Positions 51,187 to 60,295 are shown, counted from the first letter of the stretch. The stretch: 64,000 nucleotides of DNA from Vescimonas cirricatena (GCF_020687045.1 NZ_JAJEPW010000002.1:1-64000); one strand, 5' to 3'. Numbers and translations: made by a program. Notes: generated by a model not told the origin, from the letters alone.

Positions 51187-51483
51187 ATGACAAAGAAATC
51201 TCGTTTGATCACAGGCTTGCTGGCAGCCGTGCTGGCGGCTGTCATGCTGTCCTCCGCTGTCTATATTGCGGTCGAAGCCAACCACAACTGCTCCGGCGAG
51301 GACTGCGCCATCTGCCACCAGCTGCAGGTCTGTGAAAATCTGCTCAAGAGCATTGGGCTTGCCGGTGCTGCTGCGGTTTTCGCCGCGGCGGTCAGGTATG
51401 CCCCGTGCAGGGTCATTCCCTTCTGCGCGGAGGTTGTCCGCACGTTTACTCTGGTTTCACTCAAGGTCAAGCTTTCAGATTAA
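51187..51483 (+). CDS. Small Cys-rich membrane protein of the zinc locus
   Basis: A 98-residue protein with an N-terminal hydrophobic segment (LITGLLAAVLAAVMLSSAVY) and a second one after residue 55. Between them lies an extracytoplasmic motif, ANHNCSGEDCAICHQLQVCE, with one His and three or four Cys that could bind metal. GGAAGGAGG precedes ATG 51187. It follows zur by 21 bp, so it is in the zinc regulon. Function unknown; a zinc-handling role is inferred from context. Confidence 0.75.
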   Translation: MTKKSRLITGLLAAVLAAVMLSSAVYIAVEANHNCSGEDCAICHQLQVCENLLKSIGLAGAAAVFAAAVRYAPCRVIPFCAEVVRTFTLVSLKVKLSD

Positions 51484-51498
51484 ATAAGAACTATTTAC

Positions 51499-51561
51499 AA
51501 GGGTGTAGTCTATCCGTTTTCGGATAGGCTTTCGCGGTGTTGCCGTCACCCTTGTATTTTT
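51499..51561 (+). terminator. Nested hairpin with T-run before the zinc-binding protein gene
   Basis: Outer stem CAAGGGTG (51499-51506) with CACCCTTG (51547-51554), inner stem CTATCCG (51510-51516) with CGGATAG (51521-51527), then TATTTTTG. It can act as a terminator between the small gene and znuA, or as an attenuator. Confidence 0.7.
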
Positions 51562-51608
51562 GCGCCCATTTTTACGTTCTTATTATAATCTGGAGGTACA
51601 TATAGCCT

Positions 51609-53111
51609 ATGAAAAAGATAACTGCGCTGCTGCTTGCGCTTATGATGCTGGCCGGCGTCCTTGCCGGCTGCGGAAAGCCGAAGGATACCGGTAAAGCCGG
51701 CAAATTGAAGGTCGTCACGACCATCTTCCCCGAATACGATTGGGTCAGGGCGATCCTGGGCGACAAGGCGGATAATGCCGAGGTCACCATGCTGCTGGAT
51801 AACGGCGTTGACCTGCACAGCTATCAGCCCACCGCCGATGATATTGTCAAGATCTCCGACTGCGACCTCTTCGTCTATGTGGGCGGCGAGTCCGACGGCT
51901 GGGTGGAAAATGCTCTGAAAAACGCCGCCAACAGGAAAATGAAGGTCATCAACCTGCTGGAGGTGCTGGGTGATTCCGTGAAAACGGAGGAGACGGTTGA
52001 GGGTATGCAGGAGGACGGTCACGGTCACAGCCACGATGAACAGCTCACGGAGGATGACATCAAGGATCGCACCCTCTCGGATTTCGCCGGTGCGTGGAAA
52101 TCCCTGCACCCCTATCTGCTGAACGGCGACCTGGACAAATTCTGCCAACACAGGGCGGAGGAGGACGAGGACAGCTCGACCACAAAGGACACCTATTTGG
52201 AGAAGTACAAGACCTCGTGGCAATGCGACGCCGAGAAGATATCTATCAACGGGAACACGATCACATTCACTTATGCAGACGGAAAAACCGTTTCCGCTGA
52301 ATACACCTATGCCGGTTATCAGCCGAAGCTGGATGACGAGGGCAAGATCCGCAGCGTCCGCTATCAGTTCGAAACCACCAGTGCCGATGCGCCCAAATAT
52401 GTGCAGTTCAACGACCACGGCCACGAGCCGGGTGAGGCGGAGCATTTCCATATCTACTTCGGCAACGACGGCTTCGATGCGCTGATGAGCGCCAAGACCA
52501 ATCCGTTTTTTGTGAAGGACGCGCTTTCCGCAGAGGACATCCTTGATGAGCTGATGGGGCACGACCATGGGGAGGAAAAGGACGAGCATGTCTGGCTGTC
52601 CCTGAAGAACGCCCAGACACTCTGCGTGACGCTTGCGGATGCGCTGTGTGCCATCGACCCGGACAACAAGAACACCTATATCGCCAACGCCGCGGCGTAT
52701 AAGGACAAGCTGGCCGCCCTTGACGCAGACTATAAGGCGGCTGTGGAGGGTGCGACCCATAAGACCGTTTTGTTTGGCGACCGTTTCCCGTTCCGCTATC
52801 TGGTGGACGATTACGGTCTGCGCTACTACGCCGCCTTTGCGGGCTGCTCCGCCGAAACCGAAGCCAGCTTTGAAACCGTTTCGTTCCTTGCTAAGAAGGT
52901 GGATGAGCTGGGACTTCCCTGCGTGCTGACCATCGAGGGCGCACAGCACAGGATCGCGGAAACCATCGTCCAGAACACCGCCGGGAAGAATCAGAAGGTG
53001 CTGACCATGGATTCCATGCAGTCCACCACCTCCAAGGACGTGGCAAACGGCGCCACCTACCTTTCCGTTATGGAGAAGAATCTCTCCGTGCTGAAGGAAG
53101 CGTTGGGGTAA
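51609..53111 (+). CDS. znuA: Zinc ABC transporter substrate-binding lipoprotein with nested ZinT domain
   Basis: A 500-residue lipoprotein (lipobox VLAGCG). Residues ~30-135 are the N-terminal lobe of a ZnuA/AdcA-type protein (KVVTTIFPEYDWVRAILGDK, HSYQPTADDI). At the place of the usual His-rich loop come HGHSHDE, a complete ZinT domain at about 155-320 (FAGAWKSLHPYLLNGDLDKF, EKYKTSW, PKYVQFNDHGHEPGEAEHFH), and GHDHGEEKDEHVW. The C-terminal ZnuA lobe then resumes (WLSLKNAQTLCVTLADAL to the end). In streptococcal AdcA the ZinT domain is at the C-terminus, so nesting is unusual. Confidence 0.9.
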   Translation: MKKITALLLALMMLAGVLAGCGKPKDTGKAGKLKVVTTIFPEYDWVRAILGDKADNAEVTMLLDNGVDLHSYQPTADDIVKISDCDLFVYVGGESDGWVENALKNAANRKMKVINLLEVLGDSVKTEETVEGMQEDGHGHSHDEQLTEDDIKDRTLSDFAGAWKSLHPYLLNGDLDKFCQHRAEEDEDSSTTKDTYLEKYKTSWQCDAEKISINGNTITFTYADGKTVSAEYTYAGYQPKLDDEGKIRSVRYQFETTSADAPKYVQFNDHGHEPGEAEHFHIYFGNDGFDALMSAKTNPFFVKDALSAEDILDELMGHDHGEEKDEHVWLSLKNAQTLCVTLADALCAIDPDNKNTYIANAAAYKDKLAALDADYKAAVEGATHKTVLFGDRFPFRYLVDDYGLRYYAAFAGCSAETEASFETVSFLAKKVDELGLPCVLTIEGAQHRIAETIVQNTAGKNQKVLTMDSMQSTTSKDVANGATYLSVMEKNLSVLKEALG

Positions 53112-53123
53112 GGAGGTAGGTCT

Positions 53124-53837
53124 ATGGCTCAGCTCACTTGTCAAAATCTCTGTGCCGGCTACGATGGACGACCCGTTCTCCAAGACCTCACCTTTGAGCT
53201 CCTGGCAGGCGACTACCTCTGCATCGTAGGGGAAAATGGATCCGGCAAGAGCACCCTTATGAAAACGATCCTCGGCTTGCAGATGCCCATCAGCGGCAGA
53301 ATTTTGACGGGCGATGGGCTGAGGAAAAACGAGATCGGCTATCTGCCGCAGCAGACAGTGATACAAAAGGACTTCCCGGCATCCGTGAGAGAGATCGTTC
53401 TCTCCGGGTGCCTGGGACGCTGCGGCAGCCGTCCTTTTTATAACAAAGAAGAAAAGAAACTTGCGGCGGAGGCTATGGAGAAAATGCAGATCACCCGGCT
53501 TGCAAGGCGGTGCTATCGGAAGCTGTCCGGCGGACAGCAGCAGCGGGTGCTGCTTGCCCGCGCGCTGTGCGCCACACAAAAAATGCTGCTTCTTGATGAG
53601 CCTGTTTCCGGGCTTGACCCCAAGGTGACGGCGGAAATGTATACGCTCATCGAAAAGCTCAACCGTGAGGACGGCATCACCGTGATCATGATTTCTCACG
53701 ATGTGGCTGCCGCCGTCCGATACGCCAGCCATATTCTGCATATTGGCGACACTGTTTTCTTTGGGACAAGGGCGGACTATCTCCAAAGCTCGCAAGGGCG
53801 GCTGTTTGACGTGAAGAAAGGCGGTGACAGCCAATGA
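53124..53837 (+). CDS. znuC: Zinc ABC transporter ATP-binding protein
   Basis: A 237-residue ABC ATPase: GENGSGKST (Walker A), LSGGQQQR (signature), MLLLDEPVSGLDP (Walker B) and ISHDV. It lies 12 bp after the binding-protein gene and overlaps the permease gene by ATGA. Family features (short, with IVLSGCLGR) match ZnuC/AdcC. Confidence 0.92.
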   Translation: MAQLTCQNLCAGYDGRPVLQDLTFELLAGDYLCIVGENGSGKSTLMKTILGLQMPISGRILTGDGLRKNEIGYLPQQTVIQKDFPASVREIVLSGCLGRCGSRPFYNKEEKKLAAEAMEKMQITRLARRCYRKLSGGQQQRVLLARALCATQKMLLLDEPVSGLDPKVTAEMYTLIEKLNREDGITVIMISHDVAAAVRYASHILHIGDTVFFGTRADYLQSSQGRLFDVKKGGDSQ

Positions 53838-54688
53838 CCGCTATCTTGGAAAAGCTGGCTCTCTATTGGGCATATCCCTTTGTCCGCTATGCGCTCATTG
53901 TCGGTGTGCTGATCGCGCTTTGCTCCTCCCTGCTGGGCGTGACGCTGGTGCTGAAGCGGTTTTCCTTCATCGGTGACGGTCTGTCCCATGTGGCGTTCGG
54001 TGCAATGGCGATTGCCGCCGTGCTGCAGATCACCAACAAGATGCCCCTTGTCATGGTCGTTACCATCCTCAGCGCCGTGCTGCTCCTGCGCACCGGGCAG
54101 AATACGAAAATCAAGGGCGACGCCGCTATCGCCATGATCTCGGTGGGGGCACTGGCCATCGGCTATCTTCTGATGAACATTTTCTCCACCTCGTCCAATC
54201 TTTCGGGCGATGTGTGCAGCACGCTGTTCGGCTCCACCTCCATTCTGACGCTGTCCCCCGCAGAGGTATGGCTGTGCGTGGGAATGTCGGTGCTGGTCGT
54301 AGCGGTGTTCATCCTGTTCTACAATAAGATCTTCGCCGTGACTTTTGACGAGAGCTTCGCAAGGGCGACCGGCACGAAGGCAGGGCTTTACAACCTACTG
54401 ATCGCCGTCGTCGTTGCGGTCATCATCGTGCTGGCGATGAACCTTGTGGGTTCCCTGCTGATCTCCGCACTGGTGATCTTCCCGGCACTGTCCGCCATGC
54501 GGATGTTCAAGAGCTTTCGCAGCGTGACCATCTGCGCGGCAGTCCTTTCGGTTTTCTGTGCGCTGCTCGGCATTCTGGCGTCCATTCTCGCCGGTACGCC
54601 GGTAGGTTCCACCATCGTCGCCGTTCAGATCGGCGCTTTCGGTCTGTCGTGGCTGGCAGGCACGGTATTGGGAGGTGTTCGCAGATGA
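53834..54688 (+). CDS. znuB: Zinc ABC transporter permease
   Basis: A 284-residue membrane protein of the ABC-3 family with about eight hydrophobic segments and the conserved opening FVRYALIVGVLIALCSSLLG, VTLVLKRFSFIGDGLSHVAF. It is the channel of the zinc importer. It overlaps znuC at its start and the lipoprotein gene at its end. Confidence 0.92.
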   Translation: MTAILEKLALYWAYPFVRYALIVGVLIALCSSLLGVTLVLKRFSFIGDGLSHVAFGAMAIAAVLQITNKMPLVMVVTILSAVLLLRTGQNTKIKGDAAIAMISVGALAIGYLLMNIFSTSSNLSGDVCSTLFGSTSILTLSPAEVWLCVGMSVLVVAVFILFYNKIFAVTFDESFARATGTKAGLYNLLIAVVVAVIIVLAMNLVGSLLISALVIFPALSAMRMFKSFRSVTICAAVLSVFCALLGILASILAGTPVGSTIVAVQIGAFGLSWLAGTVLGGVRR

Positions 54689-55233
54689 AAAAACTATTGT
54701 GTGTTTTGCTGATTGCCCTAACTCTTGTACCTCTCGCCGCCTGCGGAGGTGAAAAAGATAAAGTGACTGCTGCAGCTGATTCAGCCGATAACCAAGCGCC
54801 AGAGGCTTCTGTTTCACAAAAACAGCCCTCAGAAAAGAAATCGGAGTCTAAGCCTGCAGCCTCTGAACCAACGCAAAGCACAGACGGTGTTGATGTTGAC
54901 CTCACAAGGCTTAGCAGTACAATGGTATATTCCGAAATCTATAATATGATGAACGCCCCCGGTGATTATATTGGAAAAACCATTAAAATGACGGGACAAT
55001 TTGTATATTACGAAAACCCTGATACGAAAGCCCAATACTTCACCTGTATCATTGGCGATGCAATGGCTTGCTGCTCACAGGGATTGGAGTTTGTACTGAC
55101 CGGTAAGCATACCTATCCGGATGATTATCCGGAGCTGGGCAGCGAGATTACGGTTAGTGGTACATTTGAGTTATATGAGGAAGGAGACATCCGATATTGT
55201 CGGCTGGTTGATGCGGAAATGATTGGGCAATAA
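54685..55233 (+). CDS. Lipoprotein of the zinc operon
   Basis: A 182-residue lipoprotein (MKKLLCVLLIALTLVPLAAC, lipobox LAAC). A Ser/Glu/Lys-rich linker follows, then a beta-rich domain: DYIGKTIKMTGQFVYYENPD, IIGDAMACCSQGLEFVL and GSEITVSGTFELYEEGDIRY, an OB-fold-like pattern with a CC pair resembling the C-terminal domain of YcgQ/TIGR03943 proteins. ATG 54685 overlaps the znuB stop. Role in zinc handling is inferred from the operon. Confidence 0.75.
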   Translation: MKKLLCVLLIALTLVPLAACGGEKDKVTAAADSADNQAPEASVSQKQPSEKKSESKPAASEPTQSTDGVDVDLTRLSSTMVYSEIYNMMNAPGDYIGKTIKMTGQFVYYENPDTKAQYFTCIIGDAMACCSQGLEFVLTGKHTYPDDYPELGSEITVSGTFELYEEGDIRYCRLVDAEMIGQ

Positions 55234-55520
55234 CGCAGCCTCCTGCAAAAACAGACAGCTTTCCGCCTAAGTCGCATTTCTGCGTGAGAGTTGGCGAGAG
55301 CTGCCTGTTTTGCTATGGAACTGACTATCGGTGTGATAGTGAGGCATTTTGACTATATCTTTGTCATCTGCTTCTTCACCGTATATGAGCATTGACTTTG
55401 CAGCATTCAGCCTATAGCAAGAACTTTCAAGGTTCCACTTGCGAAATGGTAGAATCCCTGCTATAATGTTTATGTAAGTTTCAGAATTGCCACCAAGCAA
55501 TTACAGTGAATGAGTAACAC
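55234..55520. other. Intergenic stretch, nothing firmly recognised
   Basis: A minus-strand frame at 55267-55500 exists but has no ribosome site or known motif. The stretch ends at a strong terminator. Confidence 0.35.
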
Positions 55521-55556
55521 AGTGCCTGAGGATGAACATCTTCAGGCACTTTTTTG
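55521..55556 (+). terminator. Intrinsic terminator
   Basis: AGTGCCTGAGGATG (55521-55534) pairs with CATCTTCAGGCACT (55537-55550), with one G.T pair, then T-run. Confidence 0.9.
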
Positions 55557-55651
55557 TTTCTTCTGCCTCTCACAAACAGAGGCACAGACGGGGACGGCGG
55601 GGAGTATGCCCCCTCCCTGATAGCAATTTCATATCTGGGATCCTTGGGTCC

Positions 55652-55691
55652 AAAAGCGCTTAGAGAGCTTCGGTTCTTTAAGCGCTTTTTT
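55652..55691 (+). terminator. Intrinsic terminator
   Basis: AAAAGCGCTTA (55652-55662) pairs with TAAGCGCTTTT (55680-55690), followed by further T residues. Confidence 0.85.
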
Positions 55692-55769
55692 ATATAGATC
55701 GGAGCCTAACCGCTCCCTTACTCTTTGCTCCGGGGAGCCTTTCGGCATACCCGTACAGATAGATATTAC

Positions 55770-56213
55770 ATGCAGGAATGCAGAAAGGAAATGCCAGTGG
55801 AAGACGATTACATGATGGTGATCATCCCGTGTATTGCGGAGATTGCCGCCTCAGATACGCCTGAACGAGTCAAAAAGCTCCGCCTTGGAGCCGTTAGCGA
55901 GCTTCAGCGGTATCTGCATTATTACCGGCAGCTTGGCTATATGCCGAAGCTGCTCTATGCCATTGCAGACAGGAAATGCCGGATGATAGCTTCCGCCACA
56001 ACCAAGGCGGAGATGCAAAAGCTAGTCCGGCCCAATTGTCCGCACTATGACGGAGCCGGATTTATCCCAGCTGCTTACAATGTCCCGGAGGAAGAACTCA
56101 TCTGTTGGAGCGAAACATCCCTGAAAGGGCCGCTGACCGCAGAGGGCTTTCAGCGGTATATGGAGCTTTTTAAGCTGGTGCTTCCGGAGGAAAGCCGCAG
56201 ACTCGCGTTGTGA
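55770..56213 (+). CDS. Hypothetical protein, element module
   Basis: A 147-residue soluble protein (MQECRKEMPVEDDYMMVIIP onward). No family recognised. An ATG at 55791 has a closer AGAAAGGA and could be the start. It is the first of a dense run of genes, and its stop is followed within 11 bases by the next start. Confidence 0.65.
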   Translation: MQECRKEMPVEDDYMMVIIPCIAEIAASDTPERVKKLRLGAVSELQRYLHYYRQLGYMPKLLYAIADRKCRMIASATTKAEMQKLVRPNCPHYDGAGFIPAAYNVPEEELICWSETSLKGPLTAEGFQRYMELFKLVLPEESRRLAL

Positions 56214-56223
56214 GGTGATACAG

Positions 56224-56781
56224 ATGGATAACATCGGGAATACCGAGCATGCGTTGACCTTCGCGGATCTGCGTGTTCACTACTATACCGGACGGAGCTA
56301 CCTCATCTCCGGCGAAGGCCGGGATAAGGTGTTCGGCTATCGGCACGGAGTGATGACCGATATCGGAGATCTGCCGGAAGCCGAATGGACCCGGCTGGCA
56401 AAACAACTGATCCGGCAATCCGGTGAGCAGGAGCTATATCAGCAGCTTTTCGCATGGGAAAGAGAACAAAGCCATTGGGAACAAAGTCCTTCTCAGTTTG
56501 AACTGGATGTGCTGAGTTTGCATATGGCGCGGCTGCCGGACAATCCGGCGTGGTGCGATTTTATTCCATTCAACCGGAAATATCGCCCTGAAGTGCTTTG
56601 CAAAGCAGAGATTCTATGGGTCAAGTGTTCCGGGTGCGGAAAACGCCACGAAATGACAGGAACACAGCTCAAAAATATCCGTGACAGAAGCAATGGTAAG
56701 CTGTACTGCCGGAAATGCGGTGATTGGATGCCGGTCCACCCATGCGCTCATCCTAAGGAAGGGGGTGATGGGAACGGATAA
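56224..56781 (+). CDS. Hypothetical zinc-ribbon protein, element module
   Basis: A 185-residue protein. Near the C-terminus KCSGCGKRHEMTG and LYCRKCGDWMPVHPC supply two CxxC pairs, a zinc ribbon. The N-terminal 120 residues (DLRVHYYTGRSYLISGEGRD) are unassigned. ATG 56224 follows GAGGTG. It overlaps the next small gene. Confidence 0.72.
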   Translation: MDNIGNTEHALTFADLRVHYYTGRSYLISGEGRDKVFGYRHGVMTDIGDLPEAEWTRLAKQLIRQSGEQELYQQLFAWEREQSHWEQSPSQFELDVLSLHMARLPDNPAWCDFIPFNRKYRPEVLCKAEILWVKCSGCGKRHEMTGTQLKNIRDRSNGKLYCRKCGDWMPVHPCAHPKEGGDGNG

Positions 56782-56953
56782 AGTCGTCATCGTTGTCAAG
56801 GACGGAATGGTTCGGGAAGTGTTCGGAGCCTGCCCTTACAAATTCGATGTTGAGATCCTGGACATGGATTTTAACGGAGCCGACCCTGACGCAGAGAATG
56901 CCGCACAGGATCGGCTTCAGACTGTCCGGCAGTATCTCAGCAAAATCTATTAA
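56768..56953 (+). CDS. Small hypothetical protein, element module
   Basis: A 61-residue protein, MGTDKVVIVVKDGMVREVFG, ending YLSKIY, with a beta-rich first half and acidic middle. AAGGAAGGGGG precedes ATG 56768, which lies inside the previous gene's end. Similar small proteins occur in Clostridial mobile elements; function unknown. Confidence 0.7.
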   Translation: MGTDKVVIVVKDGMVREVFGACPYKFDVEILDMDFNGADPDAENAAQDRLQTVRQYLSKIY

Positions 56954-56970
56954 CAAAAAGGAGAAGCATT

Positions 56971-58944
56971 ATGCGAGAAAAGAACAATACCAATCTGGAA
57001 CGGATGCGCGAACTGATCGAGCGGCTCACGGAGGCGGACATCGCCTACTACAAAAACGATGCTCCTATTATGACGGATCTGGAATATGACCGACTGACAG
57101 AGGAGCTCTCCTCTTTGGAGCATGATACCGGGCTGGTGCTTTCCGGCTCGCCGACGCAGAAGGTTTCCGGAGAGATTTTGGAAAGCCTGGCGGAGGTGCG
57201 GCATACAAAGCCCATGCTGTCCGCAGGCAAGACGAAGTCCATTGAGGATCTGATCCGGTTTGCAGCAGGACGTGCTGTTCTACTGTGCTGGAAGATGGAC
57301 GGGCTTACGCTGGTTTTGCGGTATGAGTACGGAAAACTGAAGCAGGCCATCACCCGCGGCCGCGAGGGTATCATCGGCGAGGATGTGACCCATACGGTGC
57401 GCACCTTCCGAAACGTGCCATTGACGATCCCCACGAAGGAATCGTTTGAGGTACGCGGAGAGGGCGTCATCTCATGGGAGAGCTTCCGCAGAATCAATGC
57501 CAGTCTGGAGGAGCCCTATACCCATCCGCGAAATCTGGCCTCCGGCAGCACGCGAAAGCTTGACGCCGGTGAGGCAAGCAAGCGCCGGCTGGAGTTCTGG
57601 GCTTTCGAACTGGTCAGCGACCATCTGGAACCTGAGAGCAAGCTTGCGCAGCAGCAATTTCTGCAGCGCAGCGGTTTCTCGGTTGTGCCGTATATCTTTT
57701 TGGATGCCGGGCACAGCGGGCAGGACATCCGAGATACAGTCGCCGGCATGGAACCCAAAGACTTCGCATATCCGGTGGATGGCCTCGTCATGGAGTATGA
57801 AGACCTCCGCTACGGTAAAAGTCTTGGAGCAACCGGACATCACGAGAATCGCCTGATTGCGCTCAAGTGGGCCGATGAACTCTATAGCACGCGTTTTCGC
57901 GGCGTGGAGTTGGCCACGACCAGAACCGGTATGGTAAGCATCACCGGTCTGTTCGATCCGATCAGTATTGACGGTACACTCGTCAGCCGCGCTTACCTGC
58001 ACAACCTTGATATCTTCGATGAGTTTCAGTTTGGCATCGGTGACGAGATCAGCGTGTATAAGGCGAACATGATCATTCCGCAGATTGCGGACAATAAAAC
58101 GCAGAGCAACACCTATATGCTGCCCATGACCTGCCCCTGCTGTGGAAAGCCGCTAACGGTAAAGTCCACATCGGGCGGCACACGGCAGCTGTATTGCGGT
58201 AATCCGCACTGTGCAGCCAAGCTGGTGCAGAAGTTTGCGCATTTCTGTGAAAAGACCCGCATGAATATCGAAGGACTTTCAGCAACAACGCTGGAGAAGC
58301 TCATCGGTCACGGCTGGGTGCGAAATTTCGGAGACTTATACGAGCTGGAGCAACACCGTGAGGATATTGTACGCACCGAGGGTTTCGGCGAGCGATCCTT
58401 TGACCGACTGCAGGCGGCAATTGAAAAGAGCCGCCGCTGCACGTTGGCAAAGTTTATCGCCGGTCTCGGTATCCCGATGGTCGGGCGCCATGCAGGCCGG
58501 GATCTGGATCGCTATTTCCATGGCTCATGGGCTGAGTTTGAGGCGGCAATTCTCAACGGCTTCGATTTCACACAGCTGCCGGATTTTGGCGAGACCATGC
58601 ACAACAACATTTATACCTGGTATGCGGATGCTCAGGAGGCAAAGCTCTGGCGTCCGCTGCTGAGAAAAATTCAATTTGAAACAAAGGAGAATTTGACTAT
58701 GGAAACCACCATGAATAACCCCTTCGCAGGCAAGACCGTCGTTGCTACCGGAAAGCTGGAGCATTACACCCGTGACGGCATCCAGGAGAAGCTGATTTCT
58801 CTGGGCGCCCATCCGTCCGGTGCCGTGAGTAAGAAAACCGATTATCTGATCGTTGGCGAAAAAGCCGGCAGCAAGCTGACCAAAGCACAGCAGCTGGGCG
58901 TAAAAACGCTGACTGAACAGGAATTCGAGGACATGCTGGCCTGA
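56971..58944 (+). CDS. ligA: NAD-dependent DNA ligase (accessory LigA)
   Basis: A 657-residue ligase. Domains in order: Ia (about 5-70, DIAYYKNDAPIMTDLEYDRL), adenylation domain with catalytic Lys 108 in WKMDGLTL, OB fold (YPVDGLVMEYEDL and ALKWADE precede it), zinc finger (CPCCGKPL, YCGNPHC), helix-hairpin-helix region (EGLSATTLEKLIGHGW) and C-terminal BRCT (FAGKTVVATGKLEHYTRDGI). The KxDG motif is KMDG and the usual MLSLDNAF reads MLSAGKTK, so it is a divergent type. Its setting among small element genes points to a second, mobile ligase. Confidence 0.93.
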   Translation: MREKNNTNLERMRELIERLTEADIAYYKNDAPIMTDLEYDRLTEELSSLEHDTGLVLSGSPTQKVSGEILESLAEVRHTKPMLSAGKTKSIEDLIRFAAGRAVLLCWKMDGLTLVLRYEYGKLKQAITRGREGIIGEDVTHTVRTFRNVPLTIPTKESFEVRGEGVISWESFRRINASLEEPYTHPRNLASGSTRKLDAGEASKRRLEFWAFELVSDHLEPESKLAQQQFLQRSGFSVVPYIFLDAGHSGQDIRDTVAGMEPKDFAYPVDGLVMEYEDLRYGKSLGATGHHENRLIALKWADELYSTRFRGVELATTRTGMVSITGLFDPISIDGTLVSRAYLHNLDIFDEFQFGIGDEISVYKANMIIPQIADNKTQSNTYMLPMTCPCCGKPLTVKSTSGGTRQLYCGNPHCAAKLVQKFAHFCEKTRMNIEGLSATTLEKLIGHGWVRNFGDLYELEQHREDIVRTEGFGERSFDRLQAAIEKSRRCTLAKFIAGLGIPMVGRHAGRDLDRYFHGSWAEFEAAILNGFDFTQLPDFGETMHNNIYTWYADAQEAKLWRPLLRKIQFETKENLTMETTMNNPFAGKTVVATGKLEHYTRDGIQEKLISLGAHPSGAVSKKTDYLIVGEKAGSKLTKAQQLGVKTLTEQEFEDMLA

Positions 58945-59063
58945 ATGGAAGGCGGCGCAACGGTTGCGGAGCAGGGATTACCTGCTCCGTTTCCGGTTTA
59001 CCGTGCTTTTCACGCAGAGGGCAAAATGTTTCTTGTAAATTCTCACACCGAGGAGGACACACA

Positions 59064-59537
59064 ATGAGAAGAAAGAAAATCGGAGTCATGGATTTCCACG
59101 GCAGCGTGGATATCACCGACCCCTGTTATGACAAAGATGTCTGGTGCCGGATGAACGATGTGAAGATCAGTGACGGCGAATATACCTGCAATGTCTGGCA
59201 TCATACCGACAAAGGCACATATAAGGACGGGACGCCGTATTCGTATATACTGGTCGGCGCGATCGGGATCTACCGAAACGGTGACATCCCGCGTCAGAAA
59301 GACATGGAGAAGATCGGCAGCATCGGCGTGGATGCCGGGCTGGCAGGCTTCTTCCACAACAAACCGGATTACAGCGACGAGGCATGGAGCAAATTCTGTG
59401 ACAGGATCCGTCATGGCGATGCGTGGCTGACCGAGGACGGCTTTTACAGTTCGTCCGGGTACGGCGATGGATGCTATGGCGTGTATGCCTATAAGCAGGA
59501 TGGCGAGATCACCGCGCTGGAAGTCCGCTTTCTCTGA
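59064..59537 (+). CDS. DUF4241-like hypothetical protein, element module
   Basis: A 157-residue protein. IGSIGVDAGLAGFFHNKPDY and GDGCYGVYAYKQDGEITALE are conserved-looking Gly-rich blocks that recall DUF4241 proteins. VDITDPCYDKDVWC lies near the start. GAGGAGG precedes ATG 59064. Function unknown. Confidence 0.65.
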   Translation: MRRKKIGVMDFHGSVDITDPCYDKDVWCRMNDVKISDGEYTCNVWHHTDKGTYKDGTPYSYILVGAIGIYRNGDIPRQKDMEKIGSIGVDAGLAGFFHNKPDYSDEAWSKFCDRIRHGDAWLTEDGFYSSSGYGDGCYGVYAYKQDGEITALEVRFL

Positions 59538-59551
59538 GGAGGAACAGACAT

Positions 59552-60295
59552 ATGAGCAGTGAAATATTCTATGCCAAGGCATTCCTTCGGGTCGGCGACC
59601 GCTTCATTCCTGTCGTCAATCACGGCTCCTCCAATTGCTACGACTTTGATAGCCGTGGCCGCGAGATCCCAGAACGACACTGGTCGGTCCTCAGCTATCC
59701 TTTTCGTGGCCGCCTTGCCTTCACGGCAGCGGAAATCAAGCAGATCGCAGCCGCATTTGAGGAAGCTAACACAGAAAATCGCGGCGGGACCTGTAAAAGC
59801 CGAAACCGTGCATTTGAGGTGGGCGAATTCGGCCGCTGGATACTGGCCGGGCTCAAGTCCGCCCACACAGTAGAGGAATATCGCGCATACGGCAATTCCG
59901 TTGTCGTCATCGACTATGAACGGAATTGGTCAAAGGCTTCCATTGCTTCGACCGCAGAACTGTCAGCACTTCTGGATCAGCGGGAGAGTGATCATATCGG
60001 TATCGGCTTTGCGGATGACCGAAATATCTTCTACCCGAAAATATCCAGAAAGAAGCAGCCGTTTGATTTTGGCACACTTGATCGCTACTATGTCCTGCAG
60101 TCCGAACAAGGCTTCTTTGTTAAGCGCAGCAGCCGCCGTGTCTGGGCGACACTGATCGCACAGGCAGAGTGCGTAAAAAAGTTCAGAACAGAGGCCAAAG
60201 CACAAAAGTATCTGACAGCCAATCACGCATTTTTCTCCGCGTGCAAATGCGCATTTACAGTGAAATGCGTAGAAAGCAAGGAGGCCGCAAAATGA
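59552..60295 (+). CDS. Hypothetical protein, element module
   Basis: A 247-residue soluble protein (MSSEIFYAKAFLRVGDRFIP). GAGGAGG lies before ATG 59552. No family recognised; the C-terminal end is Lys- and Cys-containing (HAFFSACKCAFTVKCVESKE). It overlaps the next gene by ATGA. Confidence 0.7.
   Translation: MSSEIFYAKAFLRVGDRFIPVVNHGSSNCYDFDSRGREIPERHWSVLSYPFRGRLAFTAAEIKQIAAAFEEANTENRGGTCKSRNRAFEVGEFGRWILAGLKSAHTVEEYRAYGNSVVVIDYERNWSKASIASTAELSALLDQRESDHIGIGFADDRNIFYPKISRKKQPFDFGTLDRYYVLQSEQGFFVKRSSRRVWATLIAQAECVKKFRTEAKAQKYLTANHAFFSACKCAFTVKCVESKEAAK

Noticed and set aside
51546..53834. 762-codon minus-strand frame over znuA-znuC
   Set aside because: Antisense to clearly functional zinc-transport genes; no start signal or domain.
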